Shown piece by piece: positions 1 to 5,056 of a stretch of 5,056 nt of DNA. A model generated the notes under the pieces. That model ran no database searches, was not told where the DNA came from, and was given only the letters and a program-made list of their open reading frames with translations. Position numbers and translations under genes: made by a program. The stretch is from Arenicella sp. (lineage in GTDB: Bacteria; Pseudomonadota; Gammaproteobacteria; Arenicellales; Arenicellaceae): contig JALZWI010000148.1 in assembly GCA_023299895.1 (NCBI GenBank), forward strand, positions 1 to 5,056. The letters are read 5' to 3'. The stretch's first letter is position 1. Every line of letters begins with the position of its first letter.

Positions 1-266
1 GCTTAGGATGAAAGGGGGGCGTGCGCATTAATATTCTGACTTCGTCCTATTAATAATTCTTTGGTCTTTATAAGTAATTGAATTATATATATTATTTTAT
101 TTTTTAATTTGCAAAGGGGGCAGCGTAGGGTGCAAAAAACACACGATTTTCATTGATTGGATAATTAAGCTGTATATGCAACTAGTCTTTCTGTAATAGT
201 AAAATGAACTCGAAAAAAATATTTTTCAACTCACAAAGTGATTTTATTAAGCATGAGATGGTGGTT

Positions 267-282
267 GATTACTAGAGTAATC
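267..282. repeat. 16-bp near-palindrome
   Basis: GATTACTAGAGTAATC pairs GATTACT with AGTAATC around a 2-nt centre, so a transcript would form about 6 bp with a 4-nt loop. It lies 74 to 89 bp downstream of the minus-strand transporter stop. No T-run follows it on either strand, so it does not look like an intrinsic terminator. It could be a protein-binding site, a transcript 3'-end structure, or chance in AT-rich DNA. Confidence 0.35.
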
Positions 283-318
283 TATAAAAGTAGAGGCTTA
301 AACTATAATGTTGAGAGG

Positions 319-333
319 GGCGCAAGCTGCGCC
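319..333 (-). terminator. GC-rich hairpin downstream of the minus-strand transporter, possible 3'-end structure
   Basis: GGCGCA and TGCGCC form a perfect 6-bp all-strong stem, except for one A-T pair, around a 3-nt loop. It starts 22 bp after the stop codon of the minus-strand transporter, where a transcript end is expected. On the minus strand it is followed by CCTCTC rather than a run of T, so it is not a canonical intrinsic terminator. It may protect the 3' end after Rho-dependent termination, or be one of the G-rich islands of this flank with no role in termination. The hairpin is seen directly; the termination role is inferred and weak. Confidence 0.35.
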
Positions 334-355
334 ATAGATCAGTGTTTTAGCTATC

Positions 356-2176
356 TTAAAAATCATACATATAAGGAATAATAAAACTGAAGGATAGCCA
401 TATAATAATCGTCAGCGGCACACCTGTTTTAACAAAGTCCATAAAAGTATAGCCGCCGGCGTTCATGACTAGCAAGTTTGTTTGGTACGCCATGGGTGTC
501 GCGTAGCTCATGTTTGCGCCAAATAATACGGCTAACACAAAGGCTTCTGGTGGTAGGCCAACTTCGTATGCAATGCTGATGGCGATGGGCGTGCCAATTA
601 CAGCAGCGGCGTTGTTAGAAACCACGTTGGTTAATATTGCCATCAATAGCATTAGTGCGCTGAATATGAAACGGCCTGACCAGCCATCTGTTAGTTCTAC
701 AAAAAGGTGAGCGACGTAGTCGGTTGCACCGGTTTGAGTTAACGCAGAGCCCAGGGCTAAACTCGCTACCACTATTAAGATGACTTGTGCGCTTAAGGCA
801 CGTTGAACGTCTTGCCACTTAAGGCAGTTTGTCAATACCATCAACATTGACCCGGCAATAGCACTAATTGAAATCGGCATGATGCCAAGCGCAGCCACCA
901 AAATGGTTAATGCCATAATGGCAATCGCGCGTGGTGCGTATTTAGTTGACGGTAATTCTGTGGTGGCATCGAGCACTAAAAAGTGGCCACGTTTTTTTAC
1001 TTCTTCAATGTTTTCATTAGAGCCTTGCACTAACAAGACATCGCCAAGGCGCATTGGTGTACGTGCGATACCTTGTGGCATAGATTCTAGTACTTTACCT
1101 TTACGATGAATCGCTAATGTAACGAGCTGATACACATCGGAAAAATGTGCTTCGTTAAGTGTCCGATGAATCATTGGTGAGCCACGGTCAATTACTAGCT
1201 CAGCAAGGTGTTGTTGGTCTTCAGACAATGGGTTGTCATCGTCAACTTGATGCCCTTTAGAATAGAGTGTCGCGCCAATTGAACGCTCGTAATCCTTGAG
1301 TTGTTGTGGTGTATCACGAACTAATAGTCGGTCTCCGGCTTTAATTTTCGCGTCAGGAAGTGGCACAGTAAACGTATTTTCACTACGCCGTATACCTGAT
1401 ACTTGAATTGCACCTTCGGTTTGTTCGATGATTTCGGTTAGCGTTTTACCGTCCGCGAAGCTACCTGCTGGAATATGAAGGTGAGCAGTAAATATTCGCG
1501 GTGAGCTATCTTCTAATGCTGGCGTGCGATTAGGCAGTATCAGTGGTGCAATTAACCATAAGTAGATGATACCGATTGACCCTGCGAGGGCGGCGGGGAT
1601 GAAAAAATCAAACATGCTGATTGTTTCAAGCCCCATATCAGCCGCAACACTGACGACCAACAAATTAGTAGATGTACCGATTGTGGTGGTCATGCCACCG
1701 AGTAAGGTGGCTAAGCCCATTGGCATTAGTATGCCTGAGGGAGATGTTTTAGTGCGCATGGCCACATTTAGCATAATTGGTAACAGCAACACAACGATTG
1801 GTGTGTTGTTTACGACCGCACTCAATAGAGCTGAGACAATTAAAGTGACTAACACTGAAAGTATTGGGCTAATGGCCCATAATTTTGCTAAGCCACGCCC
1901 GACTGGGTCTAGTGCACCGGTACGCACAATGCCATACCCAACGACCATAAGACCGCAGACTGCGATCAATGCTTCATGTCCAAAGCCTGAATAGAATGAA
2001 ACTGGGTTTAGAACAATTCCTGCGTCATTAACAAAAGGGAATATGCTAAAACTAACCGCTAGAGCAACGATTACGATAAGGCTAGATGATTCAAGGGGAA
2101 TTCGGTCTCGAGTAAATAAAATAAGCGCACTGACGGTGAGCGCTAGAGACCAAATTGCATGGGGATCCAAATGCAT
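356..2176 (-). CDS. SLC13/DASS-family permease with two TrkA-C (RCK_C) domains
   Basis: Inner-membrane ion/solute transporter, 606 residues, the usual size for SLC13 proteins with an RCK insert. Residues 8-215 hold the N-terminal membrane half, about 220-400 are soluble, and 414-604 are the C-terminal membrane half. The two halves carry matching signature hairpins: NNT at 123-125 followed by LLLP and the GTSTNLL loop (167-173), and SNN at 520-522 followed by the TPMAYQTNLL segment (560-569). These occupy the SNT and substrate/sodium-site positions of the family. Two TrkA-C domains lie at about 230-301 and 324-397, each ending in a G-D-x-L-L-V turn (281-286 and 378-383). The family usually moves sulfate or di/tricarboxylates with sodium, and RCK_C domains usually bind a regulatory ligand; the substrate here is unknown. 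The start at 2176 has AAGAAG seven bases upstream; an out-of-frame ATG four bases earlier is too close to it. Divergent from the paralog at 2366. Confidence 0.9.
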   Translation of the reverse strand: MHLDPHAIWSLALTVSALILFTRDRIPLESSSLIVIVALAVSFSIFPFVNDAGIVLNPVSFYSGFGHEALIAVCGLMVVGYGIVRTGALDPVGRGLAKLWAISPILSVLVTLIVSALLSAVVNNTPIVVLLLPIMLNVAMRTKTSPSGILMPMGLATLLGGMTTTIGTSTNLLVVSVAADMGLETISMFDFFIPAALAGSIGIIYLWLIAPLILPNRTPALEDSSPRIFTAHLHIPAGSFADGKTLTEIIEQTEGAIQVSGIRRSENTFTVPLPDAKIKAGDRLLVRDTPQQLKDYERSIGATLYSKGHQVDDDNPLSEDQQHLAELVIDRGSPMIHRTLNEAHFSDVYQLVTLAIHRKGKVLESMPQGIARTPMRLGDVLLVQGSNENIEEVKKRGHFLVLDATTELPSTKYAPRAIAIMALTILVAALGIMPISISAIAGSMLMVLTNCLKWQDVQRALSAQVILIVVASLALGSALTQTGATDYVAHLFVELTDGWSGRFIFSALMLLMAILTNVVSNNAAAVIGTPIAISIAYEVGLPPEAFVLAVLFGANMSYATPMAYQTNLLVMNAGGYTFMDFVKTGVPLTIIIWLSFSFIIPYMYDF

Positions 2177-2183
2177 ACATTAT

Positions 2184-2189
2184 CTTCTT
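2184..2189 (-). promoter_or_regulatory. Purine-rich ribosome binding site of the minus-strand transporter
   Basis: Read on the minus strand, AAGAAG lies seven bases before the ATG at 2176. It is only a partial match to AAGGAG, but the spacing is right. It decides between that ATG and the out-of-frame ATG at 2180, which is three bases from the motif. The two plus-strand genes in this window have nothing comparable. Confidence 0.5.
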
Positions 2190-2204
2190 TGTTTATGGAC
2201 AGAC

Positions 2205-2233
2205 ATTATAACCATCTCTGGGGGTATTGTAAG
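2205..2233 (-). promoter_or_regulatory. Sigma-70-type promoter for the minus-strand transporter
   Basis: On the minus strand, CTTACA (2233-2228, four of six matches to TTGACA) is separated by 17 bp from a perfect TATAAT (2210-2205). Transcription would start near 2198 and give a leader of about 20 bases containing the AAGAAG ribosome binding site. Perfect -10, ideal spacing and the position directly before the gene make this the best promoter in the window. Confidence 0.6.
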
Positions 2234-2234
2234 A

Positions 2235-2249
2235 GTCATCTTTGATGAC
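2235..2249. promoter_or_regulatory. Perfect palindrome GTCATC-TTT-GATGAC, candidate operator
   Basis: Six-base arms match perfectly around a 3-base centre. The palindrome abuts the upstream edge of the minus-strand gene's -35 hexamer, with its centre near -44 relative to the predicted start point. That is close to where activators touching the -35 region usually bind. No T-run follows on either strand, so it is unlikely to be a terminator. I do not recognise it as the site of a specific regulator. It could serve either divergent gene, or be chance. Confidence 0.35.
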
Positions 2250-2316
2250 AAATAAAGTTAAATATGAGTTTTTTATTGTACTTTTAGGGCCAAAATGTTT
2301 GATGTGTTCAGGCCTA

Positions 2317-2325
2317 TGTTACTAT
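2317..2325 (+). promoter_or_regulatory. Weak candidate extended -10 for the plus-strand transporter
   Basis: TG-T-TACTAT is an extended -10 arrangement with four of six hexamer matches. It would start transcription near 2332 and leave a leader of about 34 bases before the ATG at 2366. The -35 is poor: the best is TTGATG at 2299-2304 with a short 15-bp spacer. TATAAT at 2362-2367 overlaps the start codon and would start transcription inside the gene, so it cannot serve this start. A leaderless arrangement (TTGTTG at 2333-2338 and CATAAA at 2355-2360) is an alternative. Confidence 0.25.
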
Positions 2326-2365
2326 TGCTTAGTTGTTGAATTGGACGATTAAACCATAAAATATA

Positions 2366-4216
2366 ATGTTAGAAGTAGCACTCACTAATGAGATCATCGC
2401 GGTTTTAGGGATACTAATCTTTGCGGTCACATTATTTGTGTTTGAAGTGCTTCGAGTTGATGTAGTAGCGCTATTAGTATTGGTTTTATTGGGCTTGTCA
2501 TCGTTAATCCCTGAATACAATGGATTGATCCCGACCTATCAGTTGTTCGAAGGTTTTTCGAGTAACGCGGTCATGTCGATTATTGCTGTGATGATTATAG
2601 GGGCGGGGCTTGATAAAACCGGTGTCATGGGCGTAATGGCGGCGCAAATTCTAAAGCGTGCGGGTAAAACAGAGGGTAAAATCACCTTCACCTTGTCTGT
2701 CTGCGTGGCTTGGATCTCGAGCTTTATGCAAAATATTGGAGCAGCGGCTTTGTTTTTACCAGTAGTAAGTCGAATTTCACGACGAACTGCCATTCCATTG
2801 TCTCGTTTATTGATGCCCATGGGCTTTTGCGCGATCTTGGGCGGTACTATGACCATGGTTGGTTCCAGCCCACTTATTCTATTAAACGATTTATTAGAAA
2901 GCGCAAACCTATACTTTCCAGATAATGCGATTCCGATGGAGCAATTTGGGCTCTTTTCGGTTACCCCTGTTGGTATTGCCTTGGTTGCGACGGGCGTGTT
3001 GTACTTTCTCTTTTTTGGCGACAAAGTATTACCCGTTTCTGAAAAAAAGTTACTGACTACAGAGAACTTGCAGCACTATCGAGATGTTTATGGCATTGAT
3101 GGTCGTATTTTCGAAGTGTTGGTTAACCCAGGAAGTGATCTTGCTGGTCTAATGTTAGGTCAAGTGCAAGTGCAAGGGAGGTCTGGCTGGATACTGGGTA
3201 TTAAAACGGGCAGTAATATTCGCATTATTCCGCCACAAGACACTCCCATTGAAGAGGGTTCCGTATTAGCGATTATGGGGGCTCGACAAGAAATAGAAGA
3301 CTATGCTGGCGTGCATGATTTAACTGTTCAACCGTATTTGACAGAGTTTGCTGATGCATTGAATCCGACGACTGCTGGTATTGCTGAAATTGTTATTACG
3401 CCAGATTCCAATTTAATTAATCAATCAATTTCTGAAGCCGATATACGCCGCCGTTATGGAATGCGAGTATTAGCGGTTTATCGTATTGACCAAGTAATTG
3501 ATGACGAATTATCGACCCTGAAAATGCAAGCGGGTGACACCTTAGTTGTTCATAGTCGCTGGCAAGACATGATCAAAGTTTCTAAAGATAATAAATTTGC
3601 CGTGGTTACGGATTTTCCTAAAGAAGAGTTTCGTACCAATAAATTACGTAATGCATCTGTTGCTTTTATTTTAGCGCTTGGCTTAGTGCTGTTTAGTGAC
3701 TTACCATTGGCACTGTCTTTAATGGTAGGTGCAGTAGGCATGGTGTTGGGTCGAGTGCTTAATATGGAAGAGGCTTACAATGCCGTTAGCTGGCAAACAG
3801 TTTTTCTGTTGGCGTGTTTAATTCCATTAGGTATGGCAATGGAGCAATCAGGAGCTGCGCAGTTCTTGGCGTTCTATGCTGTTAATCTGATGGATGGTTT
3901 GCCTGTGTGGGTGATTCAATTGTTTCTTGCATTGATTGCAACAGTGTTCACACTGGTAATGTCCAATGTGGGAGCGACTGTGTTGCTGGTACCTTTGGCA
4001 ATTCAAATGGCATTAGGTGTGGGGGCTGATCCAGCCGTATTCGCTTTAACCGTTGCTTTATCTACTTCAAACTCTTTTTTGATTCCCACACATCAAGTCA
4101 ATGCTTTGATTATGGGCCCAGCGGGTTATAGCGTAAAAGACTTCATGCGCGCAGGTATTGGAATGACAATACTCTTTTTGACAGTAATGCTAACCATGTT
4201 AAACTTGTTTTATTAA
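2366..4216 (+). CDS. SLC13/DASS-family permease with two TrkA-C (RCK_C) domains, paralog of the divergent gene
   Basis: Inner-membrane ion/solute transporter of 616 residues with the same plan as the protein encoded at 356-2176: N-terminal membrane half (about 8-216), soluble part (about 220-425), C-terminal membrane half (about 428-615). TrkA-C domains lie at about 248-315 and 339-409. Conserved elements include GFSSNAVMSI (63-72), the MPMGFCAILGG segment (150-160) and SNVGATVLLVP (533-543). The first SNT-type position reads QNIGAA (122-127), the following loop reads VGSSPLILLND (165-175) where the paralog has IGTSTNLL, and the second loop reads IPTHQVNALI (573-582). The two genes are therefore old, diverged paralogs, possibly with different substrates. 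Family knowledge suggests sodium-coupled anion transport; the substrate cannot be told. The ATG at 2366 is the first possible start after an in-frame stop at 2357-2359, yet no Shine-Dalgarno sequence precedes it. The lipoprotein gene follows after 43 bp. Confidence 0.9.
   Translation: MLEVALTNEIIAVLGILIFAVTLFVFEVLRVDVVALLVLVLLGLSSLIPEYNGLIPTYQLFEGFSSNAVMSIIAVMIIGAGLDKTGVMGVMAAQILKRAGKTEGKITFTLSVCVAWISSFMQNIGAAALFLPVVSRISRRTAIPLSRLLMPMGFCAILGGTMTMVGSSPLILLNDLLESANLYFPDNAIPMEQFGLFSVTPVGIALVATGVLYFLFFGDKVLPVSEKKLLTTENLQHYRDVYGIDGRIFEVLVNPGSDLAGLMLGQVQVQGRSGWILGIKTGSNIRIIPPQDTPIEEGSVLAIMGARQEIEDYAGVHDLTVQPYLTEFADALNPTTAGIAEIVITPDSNLINQSISEADIRRRYGMRVLAVYRIDQVIDDELSTLKMQAGDTLVVHSRWQDMIKVSKDNKFAVVTDFPKEEFRTNKLRNASVAFILALGLVLFSDLPLALSLMVGAVGMVLGRVLNMEEAYNAVSWQTVFLLACLIPLGMAMEQSGAAQFLAFYAVNLMDGLPVWVIQLFLALIATVFTLVMSNVGATVLLVPLAIQMALGVGADPAVFALTVALSTSNSFLIPTHQVNALIMGPAGYSVKDFMRAGIGMTILFLTVMLTMLNLFY
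4178..4205 (+). promoter_or_regulatory. Candidate promoter for the lipoprotein gene inside the transporter 3' end
   Basis: A perfect TTGACA (4178-4183) is followed after 16 bp by TAAACT (4200-4205, four of six matches), with TG at 4197-4198 in the extended -10 position. Transcription would start near 4212 and give a leader of about 48 bases before the lipoprotein ATG. The motif lies within the last codons of the transporter, so the hexamers may be incidental to coding. It would let the lipoprotein be expressed independently of the transporter. Confidence 0.4.
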
Positions 4217-4246
4217 CTTATTTTCATCTAACTAACCTTTTAACAA

Positions 4247-4260
4247 TACTTACTTACTTA
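4247..4260 (+). repeat. TACT tandem repeat running into the lipoprotein start codon
   Basis: TACT is repeated three and a half times and its final A is the first base of the ATG at 4260. The stretch occupies the place where a Shine-Dalgarno sequence would lie and contains no G, so the gene probably starts translation from an unstructured leader without one. Gain or loss of one unit would change the leader length but not the reading frame. Confidence 0.55.
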
Positions 4261-4712
4261 TGAAAAATATATTTTTGGTTTCTATCTCATTATTTTTAGC
4301 TTCGTGTGGCGGCGGCTCAAGCACAGGCGCACAAGTTGATGAATCTGTTGCTGGGGATATGGTGCCAGATAGTTTTGTTGGTGTTTATACCGGTACTTTA
4401 ACAGTAACGGCTCAGGCTATTGGTATTACTGAGTCAGGTACATTTCCTATTACCGTGACTGTGACAGATGATGGCATGATCCGTTTTGATGGTGACGACC
4501 CAGAAGAAACATTCACTACTGGTTTAATGAATGATGGTTCGTTCAGTGGTAATTTACCTATTGATGAAGACCCATGTGAAGGAGTTGTTGGAACTGTTGG
4601 TATGATTGTTGGCAATACTGTCAGTGGTACGTTGACTGGAGAAGGTTCTTGTGAAGAAGGTATTCTTGATTTAGATGTTGAATTAGATGGTACTTTTTCA
4701 GCCAGCATGTAA
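4260..4712 (+). CDS. Small acidic lipoprotein, no recognised family
   Basis: 150-residue predicted lipoprotein. The N-terminus is a typical lipoprotein signal peptide: Lys2, a hydrophobic core (about 4-14) and the lipobox LASC with the acylated Cys16, followed by a Gly/Ser linker. Gly after the cysteine rather than Asp suggests sorting to the outer membrane. The mature part is rich in T, V, G and D with alternating hydrophobic residues, consistent with a small beta-sandwich or barrel (YTGTLTVT at 43-50, TVTVTDDG at 65-72, GTLTGEGSC at 123-131). It contains 24 acidic residues and one basic residue (Arg75), plus Cys106 and Cys131, which could form a disulfide. The signal peptide fixes the start, although no Shine-Dalgarno sequence is seen. 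It lies 43 bp behind the transporter with no terminator between them, so co-transcription is possible. I do not recognise the family, and its function is unknown. Confidence 0.8.
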   Translation: MKNIFLVSISLFLASCGGGSSTGAQVDESVAGDMVPDSFVGVYTGTLTVTAQAIGITESGTFPITVTVTDDGMIRFDGDDPEETFTTGLMNDGSFSGNLPIDEDPCEGVVGTVGMIVGNTVSGTLTGEGSCEEGILDLDVELDGTFSASM

Positions 4713-4751
4713 AAAACTGACTGATCTTTAAGTCAAAAGCTTTTTTTTAAA

Positions 4752-4787
4752 ATCGAATTAGGCGTCTATCAAGGCGTCTAATTCGAT
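4752..4787 (-). terminator. Long hairpin overlapping the ispG stop, probable ispG terminator
   Basis: The arms at 4752-4767 and 4772-4787 pair over 16 bp, with two G-T wobbles and a 4-nt loop (ATCA on the plus strand). It covers the last nine sense codons and the stop of ispG. On the minus strand it is followed by TTTT and then a run of A, a short but usable U-tract, so it may terminate ispG. On the plus strand it is followed by CTTTAATTT and could also stop the lipoprotein transcript. The A-rich side and the T8 at 4741-4748 make its exact strength in each direction uncertain. The stem is seen directly; termination is inferred. Confidence 0.55.
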
Positions 4788-5056
4788 CTTTAATTTATCG
4801 AGAATAATATCGTAGGTAAAAGCACCTAATTTTTCTCCTTTACGTTTTAGGTTCACATGTTTTGGGCCGCACCATAAACCAAGATCCGCATCATCGGTTT
4901 CACCAGGGCCATTAACTCGGCAGCCCATCACGGCAATGGTGATGTTATGGTCTTCTGCATACTCTGTCATTTCTTTGACATCTTGCGCTAGCTCAATAAA
5001 TGCTTCGTTCTCAACTCGTGAACAGCTTGGGCAACTAATAATGTTGAGCTTATCTG
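4758..5056 (-). CDS. ispG: 4-hydroxy-3-methylbut-2-enyl diphosphate synthase, C-terminal part (5' end outside window)
   Basis: Cytoplasmic [4Fe-4S] enzyme of the MEP (non-mevalonate) isoprenoid pathway, converting methylerythritol cyclodiphosphate to HMBPP. Only the last 98 residues are visible, and the frame stays open to the window edge. An internal Met codon at 4970 is not the true start. The cluster-binding domain is clear: ISCPSCSR supplies Cys8 and Cys11 of the fragment, and [11 protein letters not shown] supplies Cys45 and Glu52. They match the cluster ligands Cys270, Cys273, Cys305 and Glu312 of the E. coli enzyme, with similar spacing. The tail contains [10 protein letters not shown] and VNLKR, differing from the E. 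coli C-terminus, and ends LDALIDA. All visible ligands are present, so the enzyme should be active. It converges on the lipoprotein gene with a 45-bp gap, and its 3' end lies within a terminator-like hairpin. Confidence 0.93.
   Translation of the reverse strand, partial: DKLNIISCPSCSRVENEAFIELAQDVKEMTEYAEDHNITIAVMGCRVNGPGETDDADLGLWCGPKHVNLKRKGEKLGAFTYDIILDKLKIELDALIDA

Larger units (their letters stand above)
1..355. other. AT-rich intergenic stretch without a recognisable gene
   Basis: No reading frame of useful length or with a plausible ribosome binding site is visible on either strand. The region is mostly A/T, with a very AT-rich core at about 78-110, interrupted by three G-rich islands at 11-26, 113-132 and 312-333. 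It holds several small inverted repeats: ATTAATA/TATTAAT arms at 27-33 and 48-54, an A/T hairpin at 212-227, a near-palindrome at 267-282 and a GC-rich hairpin at 319-333. I see no tRNA, rRNA or known riboswitch. It is the 3' flank of the minus-strand transporter; what lies to its left is outside the window. Confidence 0.6.

Noticed and set aside
212..227. GAAAAA/TTTTTC hairpin as a terminator or operator
   Set aside because: Almost all A-T pairs in an AT-rich background; such pairing is expected by chance and would be unstable.
204..275. 23-codon reading frame on the plus strand beginning ATGAACTCG
   Set aside because: No ribosome binding site, no promoter of quality, low-complexity A/T-rich coding and a length expected by chance.
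1566..1994. 142-codon open frame on the plus strand
   Set aside because: It lies entirely antisense to conserved membrane segments of the minus-strand transporter and its translation resembles no protein family; it is a shadow of that gene.
2180..2205. Eight-codon leader peptide (ATGTCTGTC...) before the minus-strand transporter
   Set aside because: Its ATG overlaps the -10 hexamer, so it would lie upstream of the transcription start and not be in the mRNA.
2539..3024. 161-codon open frame on the minus strand
   Set aside because: Antisense to the N-terminal membrane half of the plus-strand transporter, with a lysine/proline-rich translation typical of a reversed hydrophobic gene.
4412..4708. 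98-codon open frame on the minus strand, proline- and serine-rich
   Set aside because: Antisense to the acidic lipoprotein, whose signal peptide and lipobox make it the real gene; the Pro/Ser richness is the reverse of Gly/Thr codons.
4716..4748. Intrinsic terminator for the lipoprotein using TGACT/AGTCA and the T8 tract
   Set aside because: The stem is only 5 bp with an 8-nt loop and is separated from the T-run by AAAGC; too weak to call, although the T8 on the plus strand is real.
1..5056. Mobile element, CRISPR array, tRNA, rRNA or defence system
   Set aside because: No transposase, integrase, spaced repeats, cloverleaf or rRNA-like sequence is visible; every long open frame is accounted for by the four genes described.

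Overview
The window looks like ordinary chromosome from a moderately AT-rich Gram-negative bacterium, probably a marine or brackish gammaproteobacterium. This placement is an inference. It rests on a lipoprotein with a Lol-type signal peptide and an extremely acidic mature chain, on an IspG C-terminus ending in a '[10 protein letters not shown]...VNLKR' tail that I associate from memory with some gammaproteobacteria, and on the base composition. I see no mobile element, CRISPR array, tRNA or rRNA.

Layout: 1-355 is an AT-rich stretch with no convincing gene, carrying three G-rich islands and several small inverted repeats. 356-2176 (minus) encodes a 606-residue SLC13/DASS-type ion transporter with two central TrkA-C (RCK_C) domains. 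2177-2365 is the divergent intergenic region, with a good candidate promoter for the minus gene and a perfect 6-bp palindrome just upstream of its -35. 2366-4216 (plus) encodes a second transporter of 616 residues with the same architecture but different signature residues. 4260-4712 (plus) encodes a small, strongly acidic lipoprotein with no recognised family. 4758-5056 (minus) is the C-terminal end of ispG, the iron-sulfur enzyme of the MEP isoprenoid pathway, cut by the window edge. A 16-bp-stem hairpin overlaps its last ten codons and stop.

How the genes may work together: the two transporters are divergently arranged paralogs. They probably move anions (sulfate, dicarboxylate or a related solute) with sodium across the inner membrane and may be gated by a ligand bound to their RCK_C domains. 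Their shared intergenic region allows joint control, but nothing in the window fixes the substrate. The lipoprotein lies 43 bp behind the second transporter. It could be co-transcribed or use its own promoter inside the end of that gene. ispG converges on it and is functionally unrelated. I found no evidence of a new defence, mobile or biosynthetic system; the points worth a second look are the divergent transporter pair, the orphan acidic lipoprotein, and the regulatory and terminator structures.
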